From Labedaea rhizosphaerae (GTDB taxonomy: Bacteria; Actinomycetota; Actinomycetes; Mycobacteriales; Pseudonocardiaceae): a stretch of DNA of 64,000 bases. The translations under genes and the position numbers were made by a program. Location: NCBI RefSeq assembly GCF_004362825.1, contig NZ_SNXZ01000002.1, positions 62,001 through 126,000 of the forward strand, given 5' to 3'. The stretch's first letter is position 1; each line of letters opens with the position of its first letter. The notes below the pieces were generated by a model. That model searched no databases, had not been told where the DNA came from, and was given only the letters and a program-made list of their open reading frames with translations. This document shows, piece after piece, positions 52,327 to 63,831 of the stretch.

Positions 52327-53303
52327 GGCACCACGATGATTTTGCCGGTGGCTTCGTCGTCCTCCATGTAGCGGTGGGCGGCGACGATGTCGTCCAGGGC
52401 GAACACGCGGTCCAGGTTGGGGCGATAGGTACCCGTCTCGACCGCGTCGACGATGCGCTGCAGGACCGCCGTCGCGCCCTTGAGGTCGTCGCTGTGGAAG
52501 GCAGTCAGCTTCGTTCCCGACGGGATCGCGGCAATCGGCTCGAAGCCGGCGATGGTCCAGCCACTGAGCGAGCCGGCCACGCACACCGTCCCGCCGCGCC
52601 GGACCAGGCGCAGCGAATCCACCGTCGTGCGGGCGCCGACGAGGTCCAGGACGTAGTCAGGGGTGCACGGCAACGGCACCCCATCGTCGAGGGCGGGATC
52701 GTCGATCAGGACGTGGTCGACGCCGGCCGCGCGCAACCCGTCGGCCTTGTCCGGGCGGCGGGTCGTGGCCGTGACCTCGAGGCCGTGGCCGGCGGCGATC
52801 GACGCGGCGGCGAGACCGACCGAGGACGTCCCGCCGCGGATCAGCAGCCGTCCACCCGGCTCGATGCCCACCGCGTCCAGGGCACCCAGCGCGTCCAGGG
52901 CACCCTGCGCGGTCAGGTACGTCTCGGGCAGCGCGGCCAGCACCTCCCACGGCAACGTGGTCGTCACCGGCATCAGCAACGCGTCCGGGATCAAGGCGTA
53001 CTCGGCGTAGCCGCCGTCGAAGGCGCGGCCCAGCTCCCCCATCACCGCCGCGACGGTCGTCCCGGGCGCCAACTCGCCCGACGCCACAACGGTTCCCACG
53101 CACTCGATCCCCAGCACGCGCGGGAAGACCACGGCGGGGGAATGACCTTGCCGGGTTCGCAGCTCCGACCGGTTCAAACCCGCGCCCCTGACCCGCACCA
53201 GGCTCCAGCCCGCACGCTCGCCGGGAACGGGGATCTCCCGCAGCTCCAGCACTTCCGGTCCGCCGGCCCGCACGCAGACCGCCGCTCGCATCGTCTTGCT
53301 CAT
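52323..53303 (-). CDS. Zinc-independent alcohol dehydrogenase / quinone oxidoreductase (MDR)
   Basis: A 326-residue medium-chain reductase. The N-terminal GroES-like domain has EIPVPGERAGWSLVRVRGAGLN and the P-x-V-L-G-I-E block. The Rossmann domain has LLIRGGTSSVGLAAASIAAGHG. The Cys/His zinc ligands of alcohol dehydrogenases are missing, as in quinone oxidoreductases. ATG 53303 is preferred to 53324; ATG 53291 also fits. A 15-bp direct repeat at 52873-52904 encodes the duplicated GALDALGALDA. The AraC gene is divergent and probably regulates it. Confidence 0.88.
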   Translation of the reverse strand: MSKTMRAAVCVRAGGPEVLELREIPVPGERAGWSLVRVRGAGLNRSELRTRQGHSPAVVFPRVLGIECVGTVVASGELAPGTTVAAVMGELGRAFDGGYAEYALIPDALLMPVTTTLPWEVLAALPETYLTAQGALDALGALDAVGIEPGGRLLIRGGTSSVGLAAASIAAGHGLEVTATTRRPDKADGLRAAGVDHVLIDDPALDDGVPLPCTPDYVLDLVGARTTVDSLRLVRRGGTVCVAGSLSGWTIAGFEPIAAIPSGTKLTAFHSDDLKGATAVLQRIVDAVETGTYRPNLDRVFALDDIVAAHRYMEDDEATGKIIVVP

Positions 53304-53343
53304 GCGTCCACTGTGACCGGACACCCGGCTGGCCGGCCACCGC

Positions 53344-53349
53344 TAGAAT
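53344..53349 (+). promoter_or_regulatory. -10 box for a leaderless AraC transcript
   Basis: TAGAAT sits 8 bp before the AraC ATG at 53358. A transcript starting about 7 bp downstream would begin at or next to the start codon, a common leaderless arrangement in actinomycetes. No ribosome-binding site precedes the ATG. The -35 region is not convincing. Confidence 0.45.
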
Positions 53350-53357
53350 GCCAACCG

Positions 53358-54122
53358 ATGCCTATTGGCCGCCAAGCTCCGATCTCCCGCGTGTGGCCGT
53401 CCGGCGGTGCGCACCTGTGGCCGCCGGGCGGGACGAGCGACCTCCACTCCCACCGCCGGGGCCACCTCGTCTACGCCGCGTGCGGTGTCCTTTCCCTGCA
53501 CACCGACCGCGGTACGTCGATCGTGCCCGCCAACCGGGTGGCCTGGATCCCGGCCGGCTTCGCCCACCACCACCGCGCCCACGGCCACACCGACATGCGG
53601 ATCGAGTTTCTGCCACCGGCGCTGGCCCGGCTGGTCCCCGATCACCCCGCCGTGTTCGTCGCCTCCGACCTCGCCCGGGAGGTCCTGCTGACCCTGAGCG
53701 GGCCGCGCACGCACGACCGCGCCGCACGCGCGCGGCTGCGCCGCGTCCTGGTCGACGAACTCCAGGAGGCCCGCGAGCAGCCGCTGCACCTGCCCGAACC
53801 CCGCGACGACCGGTTGCGGGCCATCGCGCGCGTGCTGCACGCCGACCCGGCGGACAACACGCCGCTGGCCCAGCTCGGCCGCACGACCGGGGCCAGTGCC
53901 CGCACGCTCAGCCGGCTCCTGCACGACGAACTGGGCATGACCTTCTACCAGTGGCGCACCCAGTTGCGCATCCACCACGCGCTGGTGCTGCTGGCCGAGG
54001 GCCACGACACCGCGCACGTCGCCCACGCGTGCGGCTGGTCGAACCCCAGCGGCTTCATCGCGGCGTTCACCGACATCATCGGAACCACGCCCGGGCGCCA
54101 CCGCGCGGGCGATCGGCGGTAG
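53358..54122 (+). CDS. AraC-family regulator with cupin domain
   Basis: A 254-residue regulator. The N-terminal cupin-like half contains HSHRRGHLVYAACGVLSLHT and VAWIPAGFAHHHRAHG. The C-terminal double helix-turn-helix is LAQLGRTTGASARTLSRLLHDELGMTFYQW and TAHVAHACGWSNPSGFIAAF with TTPGRHR. His clusters in the cupin may bind metal or an effector. It is divergent from the oxidoreductase gene and likely controls it. The methyltransferase gene follows after 8 bp. Confidence 0.92.
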   Translation: MPIGRQAPISRVWPSGGAHLWPPGGTSDLHSHRRGHLVYAACGVLSLHTDRGTSIVPANRVAWIPAGFAHHHRAHGHTDMRIEFLPPALARLVPDHPAVFVASDLAREVLLTLSGPRTHDRAARARLRRVLVDELQEAREQPLHLPEPRDDRLRAIARVLHADPADNTPLAQLGRTTGASARTLSRLLHDELGMTFYQWRTQLRIHHALVLLAEGHDTAHVAHACGWSNPSGFIAAFTDIIGTTPGRHRAGDRR

Positions 54123-54130
54123 CGTGCCTT

Positions 54131-54931
54131 GTGGATCTCCAACGACACGGGCGACATCAGCGACACGGGGACGGCAGCGCGGGTGACGCCGACTACGGAC
54201 GCATCGGCGGCAGCTATTCCCGCTACCGGCGCCCGGATCCGCGCATCGCGCGGGTCGTGCACGACGCGCTGGGTGATGCCCGCACGGTGCTGAACGTCGG
54301 CGCCGGCGCGGGTTCCTACGAATCGGCGGACCGCGACGTCACCCCGGTCGAGCCGTCGGCACGGATGCGGGCCCAGCGCCCACCGGGCCTGGCACCGGCC
54401 ATCGACGCCACCGCGGAGCGTCTTCCCTTCCCGGACAACAGCTTCGACGCGGCGATGACGACGTTCAGCGTCCACCAGTGGACGGAGCTCGACGCGGGCC
54501 TGGCCGAACTGCGCCGGGTCACCCGCGGGCCGATCGCCGTGCTCACCGCCGATCCGCTCCTGCTGCGCCGCTTCTGGCTCGACGAGTACTGCCCCGAGGT
54601 GCTCGACGCCGAGGCCCGCCGCTACCCCACCGTCGAGCACCTGACCGCGGCACTGGGAGATCACACGACCGTCCACCCGGTCCCCATCCCCCTGGACTGC
54701 GTCGACGGGTTCAACGAGGCCTACTACGGCCGGCCCGAGGCCCTGCTCGACCCGGCCGCCCGGCTGTCGTGCTCAGCCTGGAGCTTCGTCGAGCCGCAGG
54801 CCGTGGCCCGCTTCACCACGACGCTGGGCCGCGACCTCGCCGACGGCACCTGGGACACCCGCCACGGCCACCTGCGCACCCAGCCGACCTTCGACGGCTC
54901 GCTGGTCCTCGTCGTCGGCCGGAGCCGCTGA
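54131..54931 (+). CDS. Class I SAM-dependent methyltransferase
   Basis: A 266-residue methyltransferase. Motif I is TVLNVGAGAGSYE (GxGxG), followed by ATAERLPFPDNSFDAAMTTFSVH, typical of Methyltransf_11. The acceptor is unknown. The GTG at 54131 is the first plausible start after the AraC stop; upstream in-frame codons lie inside the AraC gene. The region before motif I (YGRIGGSYSRYRRPDPRIA) is the usual N-terminal cap. Its 3' end is inside a duplicated segment shared with 55067-55108. Confidence 0.88.
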   Translation: MDLQRHGRHQRHGDGSAGDADYGRIGGSYSRYRRPDPRIARVVHDALGDARTVLNVGAGAGSYESADRDVTPVEPSARMRAQRPPGLAPAIDATAERLPFPDNSFDAAMTTFSVHQWTELDAGLAELRRVTRGPIAVLTADPLLLRRFWLDEYCPEVLDAEARRYPTVEHLTAALGDHTTVHPVPIPLDCVDGFNEAYYGRPEALLDPAARLSCSAWSFVEPQAVARFTTTLGRDLADGTWDTRHGHLRTQPTFDGSLVLVVGRSR

Positions 54932-55015
54932 GGCCGGCCACTGGCGCACCGAACGGCATGTGGGCCGACACCAGGCGTGGAGCCCGGACAAGTAGTCGTC
55001 ACCCGGCGCCAGACG
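54905..55015 (-). pseudogene. Decayed partial copy of the adjacent 55.1-55.7 kb gene
   Basis: Three co-linear blocks match the 3' part of the next gene: 54911-54930 equals 55089-55108 (20 of 20), 54946-54961 equals 55183-55198, and 54995-55012 matches 55260-55277 with one change. The spacing shows internal deletions of about 60-90 bp. On the minus strand LAPGDD and APADD peptides survive but no open frame does. It is a remnant of a tandem duplication that also copied the methyltransferase 3' end. Confidence 0.72.
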
Positions 55016-55076
55016 GCGGCTCTCCCCCACGGCACAGGGTCACCAAACCCGCAGCCATCCACGCAGCTTCGACGGA

Positions 55077-55718
55077 TCAGTGATTCTTGTCGTCGGCCGG
55101 AGCCGCTGCGGCCAGCCGCCGGCCGGTCTCGAAGAACGCCACGATCGCCGCCACGTCGGCGAAGGCATGCAGGGGCTTCGCCGCACCGAACGGCATGTTC
55201 CAGAACTCGCCGGTGCGCGGCGTGTGCGGGCCGACGTAGGCATACGGCTCCGGCAGTTGGTCGTCGCCCGGCGCCAGGCCGTAGTTGACGTCGCCGACCG
55301 TGATGCCGACGTCGAAGTGCTCCGGCCACAGGACCGGCCGCTCCTCCGGGGCAAACCGGCGCAGGGCCTCGTCGCCAGCCACGAACGCGGCGACGAGCGC
55401 GCGGACCGCGGCCGGGTCGAGGCTGATCACGTCGGCGGGCCGGGCGTTCGAGCCGTCGGGGTACAGGTCCTGCGGCCGGCCCGCGACCACGCCCAGGCCG
55501 TCGGCGACGTCCGCATAGGACAGTCCGGCCACCGCCACCCGCCGGTCACCGTGCACGACCGCAACGCCGTCGAAGCGCAGGTCGGGCTCGGCCGTGGTGG
55601 CGAAGCCGTCGGCGGTGACCCGCAAGGCGATCTCCGTGCTGGCCCGGTACTGCGGCCCGGCCAGCAGCAGCTCGGCGATCCCGTGCAGCGAGCGCCGCGT
55701 CGCGTCAGATGCGGTCAT
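55077..55718 (-). CDS. Conserved hypothetical protein, 213 residues
   Basis: I do not recognise a named domain. The protein is soluble; it has FDGVAVVHGDRRVAVAG, an Ala/Asp-rich middle and RPVLWPEHFDVGITVGDVNY followed by LAPGDDQLPEPYAYVGPHTP, which resembles a family of actinobacterial proteins of unknown function. ATG 55718 is chosen because the upstream extension to 55757 would enter the 3' end of the secreted protein gene. A degraded partial copy lies just beyond its 3' end. Confidence 0.78.
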   Translation of the reverse strand: MTASDATRRSLHGIAELLLAGPQYRASTEIALRVTADGFATTAEPDLRFDGVAVVHGDRRVAVAGLSYADVADGLGVVAGRPQDLYPDGSNARPADVISLDPAAVRALVAAFVAGDEALRRFAPEERPVLWPEHFDVGITVGDVNYGLAPGDDQLPEPYAYVGPHTPRTGEFWNMPFGAAKPLHAFADVAAIVAFFETGRRLAAAAPADDKNH

Positions 55719-55743
55719 GTCACGGTGCGGGGCGCGCCGACGC

Positions 55744-56175
55744 TCAGCAATTGACACCCGGGTAGTAGTAGTCCTGGCGGATGTTCACGCCGCCACCGGG
55801 CACGGGGCCGTTCCACAGGTCGAGTTCGAAGTGGATGCAGCCGTTGTCGGTCATGCGCACGGGCCCGGCCATGTAGTAGAAGTTGCCCTTGTCGACCTTG
55901 GGACTGACGCCGGACTTGTACATCCACAGCTCCATGTACGTGAGCTTGCCGTAGTACCCGTTCTGCTTGACGCTCACGACGCAGATCTGCCCGTTGCCGC
56001 GGTAGGCGCGCGTGATGGCGATGATGTTGCCGTTCGCGGGGTTCGTCGTGTTCATGCTCGCGACCTGGCTGCCCACGCACGTGTCCGCGGCGGCGGGGGT
56101 CGCGGTGAGCACCGTCGCGCTGAGCGCGACCAGTCCCGCGACGACCGCGGTCGTACCGAATCTCCTACCGAACAT
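55744..56175 (-). CDS. Small secreted protein
   Basis: A 143-residue exported protein: signal peptide FGRRFGTTAVVAGLVALSAT with A-x-A cleavage before Asp-Thr-Cys-Val, then a Cys-containing domain of about 113 residues (four Cys). Tyr/Asn-rich sequence such as YYGKLTYMELWMYKSG suggests a beta-structured extracellular protein. No enzymatic motif is seen. AAAGGATTCGCC precedes the ATG. It lies after the strong terminator of the dipeptide ABC operon and so has its own promoter. Confidence 0.78.
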   Translation of the reverse strand: MFGRRFGTTAVVAGLVALSATVLTATPAAADTCVGSQVASMNTTNPANGNIIAITRAYRGNGQICVVSVKQNGYYGKLTYMELWMYKSGVSPKVDKGNFYYMAGPVRMTDNGCIHFELDLWNGPVPGGGVNIRQDYYYPGVNC

Positions 56176-56274
56176 GGCGAATCCTTTCGAAGGACTGCCC
56201 CGACGGCCGGACAGTACGCTCGGGCCGGGTCCGCCACCATGCACCAAACGGCCGATTCGCCGAGCACTGCCCGC

Positions 56275-56311
56275 GACGCCGTTCCAGTGCGCGGGGCACC
56301 GGAACGGCGTC
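56275..56311 (-). terminator. Strong hairpin terminator of the dipeptide ABC operon
   Basis: GACGCCGTTCC (56275-56285) pairs perfectly with 56301-56311 (11 bp). An inner GTGC/GCAC stem extends it after one A-C mismatch. It lies 23 bp after the substrate-binding protein stop. Confidence 0.8.
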
Positions 56312-56334
56312 GAGGAGTGGCTACCGGGGAGCGG

Positions 56335-58016
56335 CTACTTCTGCCAGCCCACGGTCTCCGGCAGCGGTGTGGCGAAGATGGTCGCGCCGATGTTGGCCAG
56401 GCCCTGCGAGACGCCGTAGATCGACGGACCGCTGTAGAGCGGGATGAACCCGTAGAGCGCGAGCCCCTTGCGCTCGATCTCGTTGGCCTTCTCGATCTGC
56501 TTGGCCGGGTCGGCGATGTTGGCGGCGTCCTTGATCTCCTGGTCCAGCTCCGGCGTGCCGACACCAGTGAGGTTCTCGTTGCTGGTGCTGCCGTAGAAGC
56601 CGTCGAGGTACCGCGCGCCGAACGGGTCCAGCGAGCGGTTGCCCGCCAGGAACAGGTCGAACTTGCGGCCGCTGACCACCGAGTCGAACTCCTGCTCCGA
56701 GGTCGGACGGGCGGTCACCTTGATGCCGATCGGCGCGAGCTGCTTGGCCACGGCACCGGCCGTCGCCTTGTCCAGCGGGTCGTCACCGGTGAAGGTGTAC
56801 CCGAGCTCCAGGCGCTGGCCGTCCTTCTCCCGCACACCGTCGGCACCGGGCTTCCACCCGGCCGCGTCGAGCTCCTTCTTCGCGGTCTCCGGGTCGAACT
56901 TGATCACCTCGGAGACGTTGTCGTGGTAGCCCTTCTGGAACGAGTAGTAGAGCGCCGAGCCGGGCAGCGGCTCCTTGTAGTCCAGGCCCTGCAACCAGAT
57001 CGACGCGATCTGGGGGCGATCGATGGACTCCAGCAGCGCCTTGCGCACGGCCGGGTCCTTGAGCAGCGGCGCCTTCGAGTTGAGGAACAGGAAGTACTCG
57101 AAGGGGCTGCCGCCCTTGCGGACCTGGGTCCCACGCACGCCGGAGATCTGCTTGAACTGGTCCGCGGTGCCCGTGGACGCGTAGTCCAGCTCACCGTTGC
57201 GGAAGGCGTTGATCGCGGCCTGGGGGTCCAGGCCGACGATGATCCGCTTGTCCAGCTTGCCTCGCTTGCCCCACCACTTGGGGTTGCGTTCGAAGGTCGC
57301 GTCACCGGTCTTCGCGTCGTACTGGGTCACGACGTACGGGCCGGCGCCCCACTGCGGCTGGACCTTGCTCAGGTACGCGGTGTTGAACGTCTTCGCGTCC
57401 GCCGCCGCCTTCGGGTGCATGAACGTCAGCCACTGCGCCGTCCACCACGGGTTCACACCCTTGTACTCGATCACGGCCTGCTTGTCGCTCGTGCCCGCGT
57501 GCACCGAGGTGATCTTCGCGTACGGGATGGTGTCGCTGGCGTAGTAGTCCTTGTCGGACCCGTTGTCGGCCTTCCAGGTCGCTTCGAGCGCCCGGTAGTC
57601 GATCGGGGTGCCGTCGTTGAAGACCGCCTTCGGGTTGAGGTCGATGGTCACCTTCTGGTTGCCGCCGACGACCTCGACCTTGACGTTCGAGTAGTAGTCC
57701 GGGTTGTACTGGACCTCACCGGTCGGCGAGTACGTGATCGCGTCGGCGTTGTACCAGAACCAGAACCGCGCGGCGGAGAGGTTCGCGTCGGCGTGGAAGG
57801 TGTTGCCCTGCTCGATGACCGAGCCGGGCACCCGCAGCGTGCCGCCGTCCTTGACGTTGTCGTACGGCTGGGGGTTGTAGTCGACCGCGGCCGGTGCTGC
57901 GGCGGGTGGTGGTCCCGAAGCGGCGGAGCCGGGTTTGTCCGCGCAGGCCGCGAGGGTGATCGCCAACGCGGCGGCGAGGGTGCCCGCCGCGAGCCGGCGC
58001 GGCCCGGGGTGGATCT

Positions 58017-58020
<4 letters not shown>
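56335..58020 (-). CDS. Dipeptide/oligopeptide-binding lipoprotein (SBP family 5)
   Basis: A 561-residue solute-binding lipoprotein. The lipobox is ALAITLAAC (Cys26). The family 5 body includes YNPDYYSNVKVE, DGTPIDYRALEATWKA, WGAGPYVVTQYDAKTGDATF and NPKWWG. It captures peptides or similar ligands outside the membrane for the permeases encoded upstream. ATG 58020 overlaps the ATPase gene stop (ATGA at 58017-58020). It is the last gene of the operon, before a strong terminator. Confidence 0.92.
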
Positions 58021-60112
<2,092 letters not shown>

Positions 60113-60116
<4 letters not shown>

Positions 60117-61021
60117 CCGCGGCCCCCGGCCGTCGAGGTCGGGTCGAGCGCGTCACGCAGGCCGTCACCGATCAACGTCATCGAGACGGTCAGCAGCACC
60201 AGCAACGCCGCGGGCGAGGCGAACAGCCACGGGGCGCTGCTGATGGTGCCCGCGCCGTCGGCGAGCAGCGATCCCAGGGACACGTCCGGGGTCTTGACGC
60301 CGAAACCGAGGAAGCTCAACGAGGTCTCGCTCAGCACCGTCGTGACCACGCCGAGGGTGAAGTTCACGATCAGCAGCGCGCCGAGGTGCGGAATGATGTG
60401 CCGGACGACGATCCGCCAGCTGGACACGCCCATCAGCTCGGCCGCCAGCACGTAATCCCGTTCCCGCAACGAGGTCGACACCGACCACACCACGCGCGCG
60501 GTGAACATCCAGCCGAACAACGTGAGCACGACGATCAGCACCCGCCAGTCGCCCGCCACCTGGTTGGAGACCAGCGCGAGGATCAGGAACGAGGGCACCA
60601 CGAGCAGGAAGTGGATGACCATCAACGTCATCCGTTCGACCCGGCCACCCAGGTACGCGGCCCCGGCGCCGACGACGACCGCGATCAGCAACGTCAGCAC
60701 GGACACGCTCAGCGCGATCACCAGCGAGCGCTGCAACCCGTGCACGGTCTGGGCCAGCATGTCGTTGCCGCCCTGGTTGGTGCCGAGCGGGTGCAGCCGG
60801 CTCGGCTCCTGGGTCAGGGCCAGGAAGTCCTGATCGGACCAGCTCCACGGCGTGAACACGGTGCCGATCGCGGCATAGCCGATCAGCAGCACCAGGATCA
60901 CCACCCCGACCAGGGCGCCACGGTTGCGGGCGAACCGGCGCAGGTACAGCCGGGAGCGCCCGAGCCGCAACGAAGGCGCGCCAACGGCGCCACCGAGGAC
61001 ATCACCACCGACGTCGGTCAT
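60113..61021 (-). CDS. Peptide ABC permease, DppC-like
   Basis: A 302-residue inner-membrane permease with an N-terminal cytoplasmic OppC-N segment, RNRGALVGVVILVLLIGYAA, and the ABC loop ELMGVSSWRIVVRHIIPHL (EAA-like motif). Six membrane helices. The ATG at 61021 overlaps the stop of the DppB-like gene by one base (TGATG), and its own stop overlaps the ATPase start (ATGA). It pairs with the upstream permease. Confidence 0.92.
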
Positions 61022-62007
61022 CAGCTCACCCGCACTCTCGGATCCAGGGCCACGGTGGCGATGTCGGCGAGGATCGCCCCGATCGCGGTCATGACCGCGC
61101 CGAAGGCGGCCACCGCGACGGCGCCGTGCACGTCGTTCTTGTTGATGGTCTGGATGAAGTAGCGCCCCATGCCTTCCCAGCCGAACACGGTCTCGGTGAT
61201 GATCGCGCCGGTCAGCACCGCCGGGATGGTGAACGCGATCGAGGTCGCGGTCGGGATGAGCGAGGCACGCAACGCGTGGCGGCGGATGGCCTGCGCCCGG
61301 GTCAGTCCGGTCGCGCGGGCGGTCCGGACGTAGTCGGCGTTGAGCGCGTCGAGCAGCAGCGCCCGTTGCGTGAGGTGCCAGCTGACGTAGCCGGTCAGGG
61401 TCAGGTTGACCGTGGGCAGGATGAGGTGGTTGAGCCGGTCGAGGACGTTGGGCCAGAAGCCGTCGACGCCGCCCGCGGTGTTCGCGCCGGCCACGTGCAG
61501 GAACGTGAACCCGAGGTGCTGGTTCAACGAGATCGCCACCAGCACCAGCCCGAGGGCGCTGACCACGGTCGGCACGTTGTAGAGCACCACCGACAGGGTC
61601 TGCGTCACCCGATCGACCGCTCCGTATTGGCGGCTCGCCGTGTAGACGCCCAACGCGACGCCGAGCACCACGGACAGCACGACCCCGACGAGGATCAGCT
61701 GCCCGCTGACCAGGATCCGGTGCGGCAGTTCGGAGTTCACCGGCACGCCGGTCGGCGAGTGGCCCCAGTCGAAGCGGGTCACCACGTCGGTCAGCCAGTG
61801 CCACCACCGCGACAGCACCGACGTGCGGGGGTCGAGGCCGTAGGGCGCGAGCGCGTTGCTGATCTGCTCGTCGGTCCGCACCGGCCGCAGATCGCGGTAG
61901 TTGGACCGGGGGTCGAGGAACCAGCTGGCCAGGAAGTACGTCGCGTTGGTCGCCACGATGATCATCACGAGCCAGCCGACGGCCTTGCGCACGACGTACC
62001 GGAACAC
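61021..62007 (-). CDS. Peptide ABC permease, DppB-like
   Basis: A 328-residue permease: MFRYVVRKAVGWLVMIIVAT is the classical DppB/OppB start, and the EAA loop is ARATGLTRAQAIRRHALRASL. About six helices plus a large extracytoplasmic loop near residues 30-95. It is the first gene of a four-gene operon (B, C, fused DF, binding protein), all linked by 1-4 bp overlaps. Its upstream gap to the LysE gene is about 137 bp and should contain the operon promoter. Confidence 0.92.
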   Translation of the reverse strand: MFRYVVRKAVGWLVMIIVATNATYFLASWFLDPRSNYRDLRPVRTDEQISNALAPYGLDPRTSVLSRWWHWLTDVVTRFDWGHSPTGVPVNSELPHRILVSGQLILVGVVLSVVLGVALGVYTASRQYGAVDRVTQTLSVVLYNVPTVVSALGLVLVAISLNQHLGFTFLHVAGANTAGGVDGFWPNVLDRLNHLILPTVNLTLTGYVSWHLTQRALLLDALNADYVRTARATGLTRAQAIRRHALRASLIPTATSIAFTIPAVLTGAIITETVFGWEGMGRYFIQTINKNDVHGAVAVAAFGAVMTAIGAILADIATVALDPRVRVS

Positions 62008-62144
62008 TGGCCCCCCTTCGCACCACTCGTCGCCTGCGGTCGAATCAGTATCACCAACCCCGCCGCTACTTTGTCGCGTCCTAACAGGTGGTACGCGGCG
62101 GCCGTTCGGCGAACCGGATTAGACCATCAGGCGGAGTGGAGCGG

Positions 62145-62771
62145 TCACACGGTGCGCACGAGCAGCAACACGCCGGTGGTGAGCATGGTGACGGCGACGA
62201 GCAGGTCGAGGATCCGCCAGGCGGCGGGCCGGGACAGGACGCGGCTGAGCAGGCTGGCGCCGTAGCCGAGACTGGCGAACCACGTGAGGCTGGCCAGGAT
62301 CGCCCCGAGGCCGAAGACCCAGCGCAGCGAGCCCCGGTCGGCGGCGATCGAGCCGAGGAGCAGCACGGTGTCCAGGTAGACGTGCGGGTTGAGCCAGGTC
62401 ATGGCCAGGCAGGCGAGCACGGCGGTCCGCACCGAGCTCGTGGTGCTGCCCTCGGTGGTGAGGCCCTGACCGGTGGCGGGCCGCAGCGCGCGCCGGGCGG
62501 CCAGCAGGCCGTAGCCGAGGAGGAACGCGCCGCCGGCGATGCCGATCGTGGTCAGGGCCGCGGGCCAGGCGGTTACCACGGCGCCGAGCCCGGCGACGCC
62601 GAGCAGGATGAGCACGGCGTCGGAGGCCGCACAGATGCCGACGACGACCAGCACGGCCTGCCGTCGCGCCCCCTGGCGCAGGACGAACGCGTTCTGTGCG
62701 CCGATGGCGACGATCAAGGACAGGCCGGTGGCGAACCCGGCCAGGGCCGCCGTGGCGATTGCGCTGGTCAC
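62145..62771 (-). CDS. LysE/ArgO-family amino-acid exporter
   Basis: A 208-residue membrane protein: ALAGFATGLSLIVAIGAQNAFVLRQG is the hallmark of LysE/ArgO. A second signature TWLNPHVYLDTVLLLGSI follows. It exports basic amino acids to prevent toxic build-up, for example during peptide uptake by the neighbouring importer. I prefer GTG 62771 (VTSAIA), which fits the family start, over TTG 62780. It is divergent from an ArgP-like LysR regulator, the standard lysE-lysG arrangement. Confidence 0.92.
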   Translation of the reverse strand: MTSAIATAALAGFATGLSLIVAIGAQNAFVLRQGARRQAVLVVVGICAASDAVLILLGVAGLGAVVTAWPAALTTIGIAGGAFLLGYGLLAARRALRPATGQGLTTEGSTTSSVRTAVLACLAMTWLNPHVYLDTVLLLGSIAADRGSLRWVFGLGAILASLTWFASLGYGASLLSRVLSRPAAWRILDLLVAVTMLTTGVLLLVRTV

Positions 62772-62816
62772 CTCATCCAAGCTAGGGACGTTCCCAGCAT
62801 CAGTACAGCTAAAGAT

Positions 62817-62829
62817 TCTTACGTAAGAT
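62817..62829. promoter_or_regulatory. Palindrome and -10 box between lysE- and argP-like genes
   Basis: TCTTACGTAAGA (62817-62828) is a perfect 12-bp palindrome in the 69-bp divergent region, a candidate LysR-type site. TAAGAT (62824-62829) lies 8 bp before the GTG at 62838 and 11 bp before ATG 62841, so the regulator message may be leaderless or nearly so. Confidence 0.45.
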
Positions 62830-62840
62830 TAGCGCTCGTG

Positions 62841-63806
62841 ATGTCGGAATTTCCGCTGGACCAGGTGCGGACCCTGCTCGCGGTCGTCGACGAAGGCACG
62901 TTCGAGGCGGCGGCCGCGGCCCTGCACGTCACCCCGTCCGCGATCAGCCAGCGGGTCAAGGCCCTGGAGCAGCGCGTCGGCCGGGTGCTGCTGATCCGGT
63001 CGAAGCCCGCCCAGCCAACCGAATCCGGGCAGGTGCTGGTGCGGCTGGCCCGCCAGATCGCCGCCCTGGACGAGCAGACGCAGGCCGAACTCGGCATCGC
63101 GCCCGGGCCGGGCGGCGTCCGGCTCTCCATCGCGGTGAACGCCGACTCGCTGGCCACCTGGTTCCTCCCGGCCTTGATGCGGCTGCCGCGCGAGGAGCAG
63201 GTCTGCTTCGAACTGCACCGCGAGGACGAGGGGCACACCGCCGCGCTGCTGCGCGAAGGGCGGGTCATGGCGGCGGTGACGTCGTCACCGGAGCCGGTGG
63301 CCGGGTGCACGGTCCGCCCGCTGGGCCACGCGCGGTACGTGCCCGCGGCCAGCCCCGCCTTCGTCGAGCGGCACTTGAGCGCGGGGCCGTTGAAACGGTG
63401 CCTGGCCGAGGCACCGGTCGTCGCGTTCGACCACCGCGACCAGTTGCAGGACCGCTTCGTCCGCGCCGTCACCGGCGGTACCGCGGGCGCGAGCGGGATC
63501 CGCCACCTCGTGCCGACGTCCGAAGGCTTCCGCGACGCCGTGGCCGCCGGGTTCGGCTGGGGCATGGTTCCCGAATCCCAGGCCGCGCCCCTGCTGAGCA
63601 GTGGCGCCCTGACGAAGCTGGCCGCGGCGCGGCACGTGGACGTCCCCTTGTACTGGCAGCAATGGAAACTGGACGTGCCCGCGCTGGCCCGCGTCGCGGC
63701 CGCCGTGGCCGCCGAAGCCGCGGACTCGCTGCATCGCGGCAAGGGAGAACCATCCTTGCGCGGGCGGCCGTTCGTCCAAGATCATGCCCAGGGCGAATCC
63801 GACTGA
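62841..63806 (+). CDS. LysR-family regulator, ArgP/LysG-like
   Basis: A 321-residue LysR protein. The helix-turn-helix entry is LDQVRTLLAVVDEGTFEAAA with HVTPSAISQRVKALEQRVGR, matching the ArgP/IciA/LysG subgroup (SAISQRVKALE). The effector domain spans about 95-295. In this subgroup Lys, Arg or His drives activation of the lysE exporter gene. The gene's position next to lysE supports that. ATG 62841 is chosen; GTG 62838 would add one residue. Confidence 0.93.
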   Translation: MSEFPLDQVRTLLAVVDEGTFEAAAAALHVTPSAISQRVKALEQRVGRVLLIRSKPAQPTESGQVLVRLARQIAALDEQTQAELGIAPGPGGVRLSIAVNADSLATWFLPALMRLPREEQVCFELHREDEGHTAALLREGRVMAAVTSSPEPVAGCTVRPLGHARYVPAASPAFVERHLSAGPLKRCLAEAPVVAFDHRDQLQDRFVRAVTGGTAGASGIRHLVPTSEGFRDAVAAGFGWGMVPESQAAPLLSSGALTKLAAARHVDVPLYWQQWKLDVPALARVAAAVAAEAADSLHRGKGEPSLRGRPFVQDHAQGESD

Positions 63807-63831
63807 GGATCATCAAAACTGGGGGCTCATC

